Source: Clostridia bacterium (GTDB taxonomy: Bacteria; Bacillota; Clostridia; Oscillospirales; Acutalibacteraceae). From it: DNA of 52,468 bases. Made by a program: the position numbers and the translations under genes. Shown in pieces: positions 1-8,627 of this stretch. Within the stretch, counting starts at the first letter, position 1. Each line of letters opens with the position of its first letter. The notes under the pieces are model-generated. The model searched no databases. It saw only the letters and a program-made list of their open reading frames with translations, and was not told where the DNA came from. Where the stretch lies: contig JAGBSO010000042.1 of assembly GCA_017631795.1 (NCBI GenBank), positions 1-52,468 on the forward strand, in the 5' to 3' direction.

Positions 1-1245
1 GTTGCCGTTTTTTGTGATAGTGAGTTTTGGCACGGGTATGACTGGGAACACAAAAAAGAAGAAATTAAATCTCGCAGAGATTTTTGGATCCCAAAAATCG
101 AACGTAATATGCAACGAGATATTGAAGTTACCGAAAAACTTACAGCTGACGGTTGGACTGTTCTCAGATTTTGGGGCAGAGATATTAAAAAGAACCCCGG
201 CAGATGTGCGGATGTGATAGAAAAGGCGGTTAAAGGAAAAATGCCAATGTATAAATCAATAGACTTATTTGCCGGTATCGGCGGAATACGCTTAGGTTTT
301 GACAGAGCCTTCGGCAAGAATATAGAAACTGTTTTTGTGAGTGAGTGGGATGAAAATGCTCAAAAGACTTACAAAGCTAATTTTACCGATGATTTTGAAA
401 TTGCCGGTGATATAACAAAAATTGAGGAAAAAGATATACCGTCTTTTGATATTTGTCTTGCAGGCTTCCCTTGTCAGGCGTTCAGCCTTGCAGGTCAGCG
501 CAAAGGCTTTGAAGATAATTACAAAGGATTGTGCAGAGGTACATTGTTTATGGATGTAGCTCGCATTTGTGAACATCATAAACCTAAAGTTATCTTCTGT
601 GAAAATGTTAAAGGTCTTGTAATTCATGACAAAGGCAGAACATTTAAAGTTATAACAAAAACTTTTCAGGATTTAGGGTATACGGTTTACAGCCAAGTAT
701 TAAACAGTAAAAACTTCGGTGTTCCGCAGAACCGAGAAAGAATATATCTTGTAGCTTTCAGAAACGATATAGCTCCCGATAATTTTATGTTCCCTGTAAC
801 AACCGACGATACAAAGAGAATTAAAGATATTATTGAAGAAGAAGCCGTTCCTGCAAAGTATTATCTCAGTGAAACATATCTTCAGACTCTGAAAAATCAC
901 AAAGCACGTCATGCTGCAAAAGGAAACGGTTTCGGTTATGAAATCAGAGCTTGGGATGATATTGCCGGTGCGATTGTTTGCGGTGGTATGGGCAGAGAAA
1001 GAAATCTCGTTGTTGACGAACGTCAGAAAGACCTTACTCCTACAACACATATAAAAGGTGAAATCAACAAAGAAGGTGTTCGTAAAATGACACCGAGAGA
1101 GTGGGCTCGTTTGCAGGGATTCCCTGACTCATTCAAGCTTCCTCTTGCAGATGTTCATCTTTATAAGCAATTCGGAAATAGCGTTACTGTAAATGTTATT
1201 GAAGCAATAGCCGAAAAAATCAAGGAGGTGCTTGATAATGCCTAA
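1..1245 (+). CDS. Vsr-type endonuclease fused to HpaII-like cytosine-5 DNA methyltransferase (5' partial)
   Basis: One uninterrupted frame runs from the window edge to 1245. The first ~75 codons are the C-terminal half of a very-short-patch-repair (Vsr) endonuclease: FWHGYDW, RRDFWIPKIERN and GWTVLRFWGRDIKKN are typical of the family, which nicks T:G mismatches left by deamination of 5-methylcytosine. The rest is a complete C5 methyltransferase with motif I DLFAGIGGIRLGF, catalytic PCQ (about 469-477), ENV, QNRERIYLV and the closing GNS. Its target-recognition part (KGNGFGYEI, GGMGRERNLV, TPTTHIKGE) closely resembles what I recall of M.HpaII, so CCGG is the likely target. No stop separates the halves, but AAAGGA at 232-237 sits 9 nt before ATG 247, so a free methyltransferase could also be made from an internal start. 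The true N terminus lies outside the window. It overlaps the downstream endonuclease gene by 8 bp. Confidence 0.88.
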   Translation, partial: VAVFCDSEFWHGYDWEHKKEEIKSRRDFWIPKIERNMQRDIEVTEKLTADGWTVLRFWGRDIKKNPGRCADVIEKAVKGKMPMYKSIDLFAGIGGIRLGFDRAFGKNIETVFVSEWDENAQKTYKANFTDDFEIAGDITKIEEKDIPSFDICLAGFPCQAFSLAGQRKGFEDNYKGLCRGTLFMDVARICEHHKPKVIFCENVKGLVIHDKGRTFKVITKTFQDLGYTVYSQVLNSKNFGVPQNRERIYLVAFRNDIAPDNFMFPVTTDDTKRIKDIIEEEAVPAKYYLSETYLQTLKNHKARHAAKGNGFGYEIRAWDDIAGAIVCGGMGRERNLVVDERQKDLTPTTHIKGEINKEGVRKMTPREWARLQGFPDSFKLPLADVHLYKQFGNSVTVNVIEAIAEKIKEVLDNA

Positions 1246-2329
1246 ATTGTCAGGAAATAAAGGCGAATGGAGCGAAATTTATGTCCTTTTCAGATTGCTT
1301 GAAATAGGAAAATTATATGCCGCAGACGCTGACCTCAATAAAATTGAAGGCGTGTTTTATAACATTTTGAATATTATAAGAACAGAGAATATCGGTGATT
1401 TGTCTTTCAGAATTGATAATGCCGAAAATAAAATCAGTATCATCAAAACAGACTCAGAAGAAATACTTCTGACGGTAGATAAAACCGAATTTAAAGCTGC
1501 TGCCGATAAGTTGTATCAGGAAATAGTAAACGCAGAGACTTCTACTTTTGTATTAGAAGATACGGAAGCATTTTTAGATAAGATTTTTATTAACACATTA
1601 AAAGCAAAGTCAACAGATAAGGCTGATATCAGAATGAAAATTCACGATATCAATTCAGGAATTGAATCCGTACAGGGATTCAGCATTAAATCAAGATTAG
1701 GCGGAGCTTCAACACTTATCAATGCCGGCAAAACAACAAATTTCTTATATGAAGTTATTGGAAACATTGATGACAGTGTAGCGGAAACATTTAACACTTG
1801 CTCTAAAAAATTCAAAGACAGATTTAATTATTTGCAGACTCAAAACTGCAGTCTGAAATTCATAAAAGCAGACCACGGTGTTTTCGAAAGCAATCTCTTA
1901 CTTCTTGACGGAAGCTTGCCGGAGATATGTGCATACATGCTGGTTGATTATTATTCAAGCGGCATTAACAAAGTTGCGGTTTCTCTTGCTAATGTTTCAG
2001 AAAAGAATCCGCTTAACTTTAATCTTGTAAACGGACAGCCATTCTATGAATACAAATTCAAGAAACTGCTTACGGAATGTGCGCTCGGTATGTTGCCCTC
2101 AACTCCGTGGAACGGAAAAGCAGATGCTACGGGCGGATACATTATCGTAAGAGAAGACGGTGAGGTTTTGTGTTATCACCTGTTTAATCGTAACGAATTT
2201 GAAGATTATCTTGTAAGCAACACAAAGTTTGAAACTGCAAGTACAAGCCGTCATCAGTTCGGTGACATTTACAAAGAAAACGGCAAGTATTACATCAAGC
2301 TTAATTTACAAGTCAGATTTATTAAGTAA
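1238..2329 (+). CDS. HpaII-family type II restriction endonuclease
   Basis: The 363-residue product matches the RE_HpaII family from the N terminus (GNKGEWSEIYVLFRLL, GKLYAADADLN) to the central block GFSIKSRLGGASTLINAGKT. Family members cut C^CGG and protect the host with a C5 methylase. ATG 1238 is chosen over the earlier TTG at 1232 because AAGGAGG at 1222-1228 is spaced correctly for it; this gives an 8-bp overlap with the Vsr-methyltransferase ORF and implies translational coupling. Genes for an HpaII-like methylase, its endonuclease and a Vsr nuclease sitting together matches what is known of HpaII-type loci. The ORF is full length with no frameshift, so the nuclease is probably functional. 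Specificity CCGG is inferred from homology only. Confidence 0.85.
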   Translation: MPKLSGNKGEWSEIYVLFRLLEIGKLYAADADLNKIEGVFYNILNIIRTENIGDLSFRIDNAENKISIIKTDSEEILLTVDKTEFKAAADKLYQEIVNAETSTFVLEDTEAFLDKIFINTLKAKSTDKADIRMKIHDINSGIESVQGFSIKSRLGGASTLINAGKTTNFLYEVIGNIDDSVAETFNTCSKKFKDRFNYLQTQNCSLKFIKADHGVFESNLLLLDGSLPEICAYMLVDYYSSGINKVAVSLANVSEKNPLNFNLVNGQPFYEYKFKKLLTECALGMLPSTPWNGKADATGGYIIVREDGEVLCYHLFNRNEFEDYLVSNTKFETASTSRHQFGDIYKENGKYYIKLNLQVRFIK

Positions 2330-2335
2330 TCGGTT

Positions 2336-3274
2336 ATGTTAAAAGTCGGAAGTTTATTTGCAGGCATCGGCGGTATTGATTTAGCCTTTGAACAGGCAGG
2401 TTTTGAAATTGCGTGGGCTAATGAGATTGATGCTGCCGCTTGCAAAACATACAGACACAATTTCCCGAAAACAAAACTTGTTGAGGGCGATATAAGAAAT
2501 CTTGATGCGAAAGCTCTCGAAAAAGTCGATGTGTTAACTGCAGGTTTCCCGTGTCAGTCATTTTCGGTATGCGGCAACCAAAAAGGATTCAAGGATTCAA
2601 GAGGTAATCTTTTCTTTGAGATAATGCGAATAGCAGATGAACTGCAACCGCAAATTGTTTTCTTGGAAAATGTTGCAAATCTTACCGAACATGATAACGG
2701 AAAGACATTTAATGTAATTCACAATGAGCTCGCAAACAGAGATTATTTCATAAGATATCTTATTGCGGATGCTTGTGATTACGGTGTTCCGCAACACAGA
2801 ACAAGGACATATATCGTTGCTTTTAAGTCGAAGGCGGCTTGTGATAAGTTTAAGTTCCCTGAAAAATGTGAGCTTACGAAGCACATATTTAATGTTATTG
2901 ATAAGACAGTAAAAGCTGATGATTCACATTATCTTTCACCCGACTCATATCAATACAAAAAATTGCTACCCGCAATAACAGACGAAGAGCAAATATATCG
3001 TTTTTCAGATTACGGTATTCAGAAGAGTAAAGACGGAATATGTTTTACGCTTAAAGCCAATATGGGCACCTGGAGAGACAGAGTTCCGTTTATAAAAGAT
3101 AATTACGGAATAAGGAAGATCACACCGCAGGAGTGTCTTGCACTGATGGGGTTCCCGAAAGAATATTCTTTCCCCGATACCGTGCCGCAAAAAGAGCAGT
3201 ATAAACAGTGTGGGAATAGTGTGGTAGTGTCAGTGATTAGAATGATTGTTGAAGATATTTACAAAGTAATATGA
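2336..3274 (+). CDS. DNA (cytosine-5) methyltransferase, second in the operon
   Basis: A compact 312-residue C5 methyltransferase. Motif I is GSLFAGIGGIDLAF, the catalytic nucleophile is Cys73 in AGFPCQSFS, ENV starts at Glu111, motif VIII is GVPQHRTRTYIVAF and motif X is GNSVVVSVI. The start lies 6 bp after the HpaII-family endonuclease stop. Its variable region (about residues 170-265) is unlike that of the first methyltransferase, so it probably recognises something other than CCGG. It could protect against the HNH enzyme further downstream, or be a second methylase of the HpaII-type locus. No nuclease is directly attached that is clearly its own. Base composition resembles the two genes before it rather than the AT-richer methyltransferase after it, which suggests that the first three genes arrived together. 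Confidence 0.85.
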   Translation: MLKVGSLFAGIGGIDLAFEQAGFEIAWANEIDAAACKTYRHNFPKTKLVEGDIRNLDAKALEKVDVLTAGFPCQSFSVCGNQKGFKDSRGNLFFEIMRIADELQPQIVFLENVANLTEHDNGKTFNVIHNELANRDYFIRYLIADACDYGVPQHRTRTYIVAFKSKAACDKFKFPEKCELTKHIFNVIDKTVKADDSHYLSPDSYQYKKLLPAITDEEQIYRFSDYGIQKSKDGICFTLKANMGTWRDRVPFIKDNYGIRKITPQECLALMGFPKEYSFPDTVPQKEQYKQCGNSVVVSVIRMIVEDIYKVI

Positions 3275-3301
3275 AAGTATAAAATTAAAGGATTTTGTTA
3301 A

Positions 3302-4552
3302 ATGAGAATTATTGATTTGTTCTCCGGTGCTGGAGGTTTGACTTTTGGTTTTTATTATAGAATAAAAGGAACTCGTTTCGTTAGAAACAGAAAAAACTCA
3401 TTTGTTTTTGCAAATGAGTTTGATTCTCATGCCGCAAAAGCCTTTTCTGCTAATTACCCTGACATAAAGATGTTAAATCAGGACATAAAAACATTGGATG
3501 CTGATAGAATCACAGAATTAATAGGAAAAGAACCTGTCGATCTTATTATTGGAGGTCCACCATGTCAGTCGTTTAGTACCGTAGGTCAAAGAGTATACGA
3601 TGATAAGGCAATGATGTATGAACAATATCTCAGAATCCTTAGTATAGTTCGTCCTAAAATGTTCCTTTTTGAAAATGTAAAGGGTATTCTTTCTATGAGA
3701 GAAACTTTTTATAAAACTGACAAAGAGGGAAACATTATTTATAAAAAAACCAAAAATGCAGAAACTGGCCGAGAAAGAAAAAAACCAATTGTAGATCATT
3801 ATGGGGAATACATAATTGAAATCATTAAAGAAAAATTCAGCAAAATTGATAATGAATTAGGCTATACAATATTTACTGAAATTCTTAATGCTGTTGATTT
3901 TGGAGTTCCTGAAAATAGGGAACGTGTTTTTATCGTTGGTATTCGCAATGATTTAGAAATAACTTGGAAGTATCCAGAACCATTAACAACAGATAAAATA
4001 AGTATAAAAGATGCTATTTCTGATTTGCCATCAGTTGGTGAGGGTGAAGAAATAACTGAATATGATCAAAATCCTAACAACGATTATCAAAGATTAATGA
4101 GAAGTAATAGTCAAAAAATTACTTGCCATTTTTGTGGAACATACGGTGATAAAATTAGAACAGTAATTAAAAATGTTAAGCAAGGGCAAGGTAAAGATGA
4201 TTTTAACAAACTTATTGAAAAAGGAATTGTTGATAAGAAGTATAAGCTTACATCGGGTTTTTCAAATACATATGGAAGATTGATAGAAAATCAACCTTGC
4301 ACTACTATTACAAATAACATGACTACTCCTTCTGGATTGCGTTGCATTCATTATGAACAAAACAGAGCGTTAACACCACGTGAAGGAGCACGTATACAAT
4401 CATTTCCTGATTGGTTTATATTTGATGGTGAAAAAGCCAATATCACTACTCAAATAGGTAATGCCGTACCACCGCTTTTAGCAATAAGAATAGCCCAACA
4501 GATTGAAAAAGTATTAGATGGAGTTGAAAACTATGGAAGAAAGCATCAATAA
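3302..4552 (+). CDS. DNA (cytosine-5) methyltransferase paired with the GHKL-TIR ATPase
   Basis: A 416-residue C5 methyltransferase with DLFSGAGGLTFGF, catalytic Cys88 in GGPPCQSFS, ENVKGIL, GVPENRERVFIVGI and closing QIGNAVPP. It is longer than the previous one through an insert near residues 130-170 and a large target-recognition region (about 235-345) with a CHFC pair. The gene is distinctly AT-richer than the three upstream cassettes, suggesting separate acquisition. Its 3' end overlaps the start of the next gene by 20 bp, so the two are very likely translationally coupled and act together. In a self/non-self scheme this enzyme would mark host DNA while the ATPase partner responds to unmarked DNA; that role is inference. 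Target sequence unknown. Confidence 0.87.
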   Translation: MRIIDLFSGAGGLTFGFYYRIKGTRFVRNRKNSFVFANEFDSHAAKAFSANYPDIKMLNQDIKTLDADRITELIGKEPVDLIIGGPPCQSFSTVGQRVYDDKAMMYEQYLRILSIVRPKMFLFENVKGILSMRETFYKTDKEGNIIYKKTKNAETGRERKKPIVDHYGEYIIEIIKEKFSKIDNELGYTIFTEILNAVDFGVPENRERVFIVGIRNDLEITWKYPEPLTTDKISIKDAISDLPSVGEGEEITEYDQNPNNDYQRLMRSNSQKITCHFCGTYGDKIRTVIKNVKQGQGKDDFNKLIEKGIVDKKYKLTSGFSNTYGRLIENQPCTTITNNMTTPSGLRCIHYEQNRALTPREGARIQSFPDWFIFDGEKANITTQIGNAVPPLLAIRIAQQIEKVLDGVENYGRKHQ

Positions 4553-6671
4553 AATTGATTTTACCTTTGGATGGTTAGCGTTGAAATTATTGGGAAAAAG
4601 TTTATATTCAAATGCATGGAGTGCCATTTCTGAACTTGTTGCAAATGGTTTTGATGCTAATGCCAAAAATGTTTATGTATATATCAATAATATTGATAAA
4701 GCAAACTCCACTATTGAATTGTTTGACGACGGTGATGGTATGGATGAAGCAGGAATGCAAACTTATGTCCGAGTCGGTTTCAATAAACGTGAAGGAAAAA
4801 CTAGCAAATCAGATGATTATCTACCTATGGGTAGAAAAGGTATAGGAAAACTTGCAGCGTTATATTTATCAGAAAACTATTATTTGCTTTCTAAAACTAA
4901 TCATAGTGATTTGAAATGGCAAATGATGTATAGAGAAAATGCAGATGATGAACAGGAACATCCTTTTTTAAGCCAAACTAACGAAGAAATAAAAATCATA
5001 TGTGATGACCAATGGAATAAGTGCAAAACGGGTACAATGATTCGCATGAATAATGTTAACTTATGCGGGTTAGGCGATGTTGCTGTTGATGCCTTATCAA
5101 GAAAGCTGTCAAACTTTTTCGCTCTAGATTCTATGAATGAACGCCAAATTCATTTGTGCGTCGTAAGTAGATATACAGATCCTATTAAGTTTGAATCCGT
5201 AAAAAAAGAAATAGCTTTCAATAACATGGCTTTTTTAGACTATAAAAAAGATAGCGTATCGTTATTAAAACAGACTATAGAGAATTGTGCAAAAAATGTT
5301 ATAGAATTTCCCTACTCAAAATTAAATGGAAATCAAACTTATAAACATTCTGTAGAAATAGAAGATTTCAATTCTATTGAAAATATTAATATTACCGGTA
5401 AAATCAAGTGTATCAACCTTGAGGGAAATGAGGTAGAAAAAGAATACAAACTTACAGGTTGGGTAGGTTTGCATAGTACAATCGAAGAAAAATTGGCAGA
5501 AAAGAATGATCCTTTGTTTACTAGAAACAAATTCTATAATCCCATACAACTTAGACTGTATGTAAGAAACAAACTCGCAATGGAAAACTTTCTTACTGTA
5601 ATTAACAACACTCAAGCTTTTGTTAATTACATCGAGGGAGAGATTCATTTTGATGTTTTAGATGAGGACGATTTGCCCGATATTGCAACATCCAATCGTC
5701 AAGGATTAGATGAGCACGACAACAGAGTCCAAAAATTAGTAGAGATTGTAAAGAAAATTGTTAATAACCTTATTAGCAAAAGGACAGATTTAGCCAATAA
5801 GATAAAAAAAGAGCAAGAAGAATTGCTTAGAAAACAAGAAGATAATGCAAAAAAGCAATTTGTTAAAGAGATTGAAACTGAGGTCGATAGTTTTTCAAAT
5901 CTTTCCAACGATCAAAAAGACACATTGACCACACTTGTCTCTAACAAAATCAAAGGAGATGTTACTCCTAAGAGTGATTATATAGTTTTTATTTCACATT
6001 CTAGTGAAGATAAAATTATTACAAACTTTATTTATCACTTGTTAAAAGCAAAGGGAGCTAACGATAAAGAGTTTTTCTACACTTCACGTGAAGACAACGT
6101 AGAACAATATAATGATGTAAACTCTCTAGCCACTCAAATAAAAAACAATATTTTAAAAGATAATGTTCTTTTACTATATTTAACGAGTTCAGCATATAAA
6201 GCAAGTGAATTTTGTATGTTTGAAGGAGGAGCAGGTTGGGCAACACGTAGTGTTGGTGAATATATATCTTTGGCACTCACATATCCTGAAATGCCTCAAT
6301 TTATAACAAACGGAAAGTTAGAATTTACTTTTGAGAACAATCGCAGTCTACCGTTAGATAGAAAAACATATCTCTTTTTGATAAAGATGTTTAATAGAAT
6401 AATTGAACACTTAAATGCAGGCAGACGTGCGAACGGTGAAGAAGAAATGCAGCTATTTGCTGAACCCAACATACCCACAGATATCGAATTAAATCGTACT
6501 GGTGAAGATATTACTAAGTATATGGATAATGATATTCTTGAGCATTGGGGATTTTACATTGCTAATAATGTGGCTGATTATATGAATAAACGTTATCCCA
6601 AAAAGACTGTTGAAGAATTGCAACTAGAAATCTCTAAGCTGCAAAAAGAAATTGAGATTTTAAATTCTTAA
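4533..6671 (+). CDS. GHKL ATPase (MORC/paraMORC-like) with C-terminal TIR domain
   Basis: The N-terminal ~400 residues are a GHKL (gyrase/Hsp90/MutL) ATPase: N-box Glu34 and Asn38 in ISELVANGFDA, Mg/ATP motif FDDGDGMDE and the lid GRKGIGKLAA. A Lys/Glu-rich coiled segment follows near 420-460, then a TIR-type domain from about residue 482 (DYIVFISHSSEDK). The stretch FCMFEGGAGWATR holds Glu564 where catalytic TIR enzymes have their NAD-cleaving glutamate. The C terminus is another coiled coil. ATG 4533 is preferred to 4518 because GGAG at 4520-4523 lies 9 nt upstream. Prokaryotic MORC-like ATPases are known in restriction-modification neighbourhoods. Here the effector appears to be a TIR module in the same chain, next to a C5 methyltransferase. 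NADase activity is a prediction. Confidence 0.8.
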   Translation: MEESINKIDFTFGWLALKLLGKSLYSNAWSAISELVANGFDANAKNVYVYINNIDKANSTIELFDDGDGMDEAGMQTYVRVGFNKREGKTSKSDDYLPMGRKGIGKLAALYLSENYYLLSKTNHSDLKWQMMYRENADDEQEHPFLSQTNEEIKIICDDQWNKCKTGTMIRMNNVNLCGLGDVAVDALSRKLSNFFALDSMNERQIHLCVVSRYTDPIKFESVKKEIAFNNMAFLDYKKDSVSLLKQTIENCAKNVIEFPYSKLNGNQTYKHSVEIEDFNSIENINITGKIKCINLEGNEVEKEYKLTGWVGLHSTIEEKLAEKNDPLFTRNKFYNPIQLRLYVRNKLAMENFLTVINNTQAFVNYIEGEIHFDVLDEDDLPDIATSNRQGLDEHDNRVQKLVEIVKKIVNNLISKRTDLANKIKKEQEELLRKQEDNAKKQFVKEIETEVDSFSNLSNDQKDTLTTLVSNKIKGDVTPKSDYIVFISHSSEDKIITNFIYHLLKAKGANDKEFFYTSREDNVEQYNDVNSLATQIKNNILKDNVLLLYLTSSAYKASEFCMFEGGAGWATRSVGEYISLALTYPEMPQFITNGKLEFTFENNRSLPLDRKTYLFLIKMFNRIIEHLNAGRRANGEEEMQLFAEPNIPTDIELNRTGEDITKYMDNDILEHWGFYIANNVADYMNKRYPKKTVEELQLEISKLQKEIEILNS

Positions 6672-6689
6672 CATAAAAGGAAAATGCTT

Positions 6690-7103
6690 ATGATAAAACA
6701 ACTAACCCACGACCCGATTTTCCTCAGCCTGAAATCGGAAGTCGCAACAAAAGAAGATTTACAAGTTGCTGAAGACTTGTTTGACACTCTTGTTGCTCAT
6801 AAAGACGGCTGTGTTGGTATGGCTGCTAATATGATTGGTGAGCGAAAACGCATTATTGCCTTTGATAATGAAGGTACATATATGGTTATGTTTAACCCTA
6901 AGATTGTCAAAAAATCAGAGCCATACGAAACTGAAGAAGGTTGCCTTTCTCTGCTTGGCGGTCCTCGTAAGTGCAAGCGTTATAAGACTATAAAAGTCCA
7001 GTGGCAGACAGCTGAATTTCAGACCCGCATCAAGACTTTCACAGGCTTTCCTGCACAGATAATTCAGCACGAAATTGCCCATTGTGACGGAGTTTTAATA
7101 TAA
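6690..7103 (+). CDS. Peptide deformylase-like protein
   Basis: A short 137-residue member of the peptide deformylase family, metalloenzymes that remove formyl groups from nascent N-terminal Met. The three family motifs are visible: GCVGMAANMIG, EGCLS (metal Cys) and QHEIAHCDG (two metal His and the catalytic Glu). The usual HExxH is intact, but the Asp of the common HEIDH form is Ala here, as the first motif also ends in N instead of Q. This short type is widespread in gut Clostridia beside normal Def enzymes. ATG 6690 is chosen because AAAGG at 6676-6680 is 9 nt upstream; ATG 6684 is too close. It sits 18 bp after the GHKL-TIR gene and 18 bp before the HNH gene, an odd position for a housekeeping enzyme. 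A role in the defence operon is possible but unproven. Confidence 0.78.
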   Translation: MIKQLTHDPIFLSLKSEVATKEDLQVAEDLFDTLVAHKDGCVGMAANMIGERKRIIAFDNEGTYMVMFNPKIVKKSEPYETEEGCLSLLGGPRKCKRYKTIKVQWQTAEFQTRIKTFTGFPAQIIQHEIAHCDGVLI

Positions 7104-7121
7104 AAATTAAGAGGAAAAAAT

Positions 7122-8150
7122 ATGGACGAAAAAGGATTTAGATGTTGGCTTCAGCAAGAAGGATACAATAACGGTACAATTAATTCCAGGGTGAGTAATT
7201 GTATTCGTGTATGTGATGCTGAAGGAGATTTGGATGAACATTATTTTGTTGATAAATGCAATTCATTGTTAGAAAAATTGACATACACTGTTGCTAATCA
7301 GCGCAATAGCGATAAACCAAAACATTGTATTCCTATAAAAGGTAATATGTTTAATGGCACAGCTACATTAAAACAAGCTGTTAATTTATATATAAAATTT
7401 TTAATGGATACAAAGTTTACCCAAACTGAAATAATGGCTAACAAAAAAACTATTGAAAAAGAAGTTGTTAAAAAAATTGTCACCACATCTCCAAAAACTT
7501 TAGATTCATATGCCCAATTTCTTGAATATTTTGATATTGACAAAAAATTGTTTTATGACTTTGGAATTGATAATACCATTTATGCATCACCAGAGTATGC
7601 TTATGAACAATGGAAAAAGCTAAAAAACCAGCTTTTAGAAAACAAACCGCTAACCATCAGAGGCTACGGAAGACAAGGAAAACATACAGAATTGTATTTT
7701 AAGTTATATTCTTATTTGTTTGATAACAGCAACATAAATGAGGATAAAACCAACAATGCTGTTCCGCGTAAAAATATACAATCCGCTACAGGTCACAGAA
7801 CAAACATTACACTTTTCAACTATCAGTGTTCTCATATTTTTGGACATACTAAGAACCCTCTGTTATTTGAAGCAGTTTGGAATATATGCTTTACTCCCAA
7901 ACTATTTGACCCATTAACCGGGCATGAAGCTAAGGGGCCTTGGCCTGAAGAGTACCAACGCATATTTATTGACAAATCCCAGCAGCGTTTTGAAAAATGT
8001 ATACTTGATTATAATGAATTTGTGAAAACAAAAAACATCTTAGAAAGAATTCCGAGATTCGTGGAAACTTTAGTCGGCGAGTATGACAGCATTCTTCTTG
8101 GAAAGTTTCAAGAAGACGCACTTGCCGAATGGCAAGAAATACGTATCTGA
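7122..8150 (+). CDS. HNH-type putative restriction endonuclease
   Basis: A 342-residue protein I recognise as restriction-endonuclease-like rather than by a named enzyme. The C-terminal third has a conserved HNH-like array: His238 in SHIFGHTKN, Asn254 in VWNI, and His268 in GHEAKGPWP. The N terminus (about 1-95) looks like the helical SAM-like domain of tyrosine integrases (GYNNGTINSRVSNCIRVCD), a part often prefixed to mobile nucleases. Spacing of 18 bp to the deformylase-like gene and shared direction put it last in the operon that starts before the window. With three methyltransferases upstream and only one other endonuclease, it may be the cognate cutter of the second or third methylase. 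It is AT-rich like 3302-6671. Substrate and partner are inference. Confidence 0.6.
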   Translation: MDEKGFRCWLQQEGYNNGTINSRVSNCIRVCDAEGDLDEHYFVDKCNSLLEKLTYTVANQRNSDKPKHCIPIKGNMFNGTATLKQAVNLYIKFLMDTKFTQTEIMANKKTIEKEVVKKIVTTSPKTLDSYAQFLEYFDIDKKLFYDFGIDNTIYASPEYAYEQWKKLKNQLLENKPLTIRGYGRQGKHTELYFKLYSYLFDNSNINEDKTNNAVPRKNIQSATGHRTNITLFNYQCSHIFGHTKNPLLFEAVWNICFTPKLFDPLTGHEAKGPWPEEYQRIFIDKSQQRFEKCILDYNEFVKTKNILERIPRFVETLVGEYDSILLGKFQEDALAEWQEIRI

Positions 8151-8188
8151 TTTTTCAATATTCTGAAAGCTTGTTTAAAACCCAATAT

Positions 8189-8608
8189 TTATAAATTGAT
8201 TATATGTTTATTTAACCTCTCCGCCATTTCCTTAAACTGTGCCGCACCACCAAAATTGTGTGTTACATAGGTAACAACCACATCCGACTGTTGTATCATC
8301 CATTTATTCCGCCAGGAGATTGCGAAGCGTTTTGGGACGGTTTCAAGGCCTTCGGGGTAGATTGTGTTTGATAAGTTGTCGTACTTATTCTTCTCTGTTG
8401 GGAGATAGGCTAAAACAACGCTGTAGGTTATGGAGTAGGTGTGAGACAGGTCTTCAAGCTGGCGACGAACCATAGTGTCAAAATTGCCGTTGTTGCCTAC
8501 ATAAAACACAGTTACATTTTTATTTTCAATTAAATTTATCAGAGTCGACCTCAGGGTCGGCTCTATTTCTTTTGGTGTGTCCTTGTGACCAAAGAAGGCA
8601 CAAACCAT
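8189..8608 (-). CDS. SLOG-family (DUF1273-like) protein
   Basis: A 139-residue Rossmann-like protein of the SLOG/DUF1273 group (YpsA relatives). Characteristic strings are FFGHKDTP at the N terminus, FYVGNNGNFD, VVLAYLPT, VPKRFAISWRNKWMI and the C-terminal NFGGAAQF. SLOG proteins bind nucleotides or nucleotide-derived ligands, and several work in defence or recombination. The gene is divergent from the XRE regulator and starts immediately beside the array of GATATATC boxes, so it is very likely a target of that regulator. Shine-Dalgarno AGGTGG lies at 8615-8620 on the minus strand. Ligand and function are unknown. Confidence 0.75.
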   Translation of the reverse strand: MVCAFFGHKDTPKEIEPTLRSTLINLIENKNVTVFYVGNNGNFDTMVRRQLEDLSHTYSITYSVVLAYLPTEKNKYDNLSNTIYPEGLETVPKRFAISWRNKWMIQQSDVVVTYVTHNFGGAAQFKEMAERLNKHIINL

Positions 8609-8627
8609 AAAATACCACCTCTTATAT

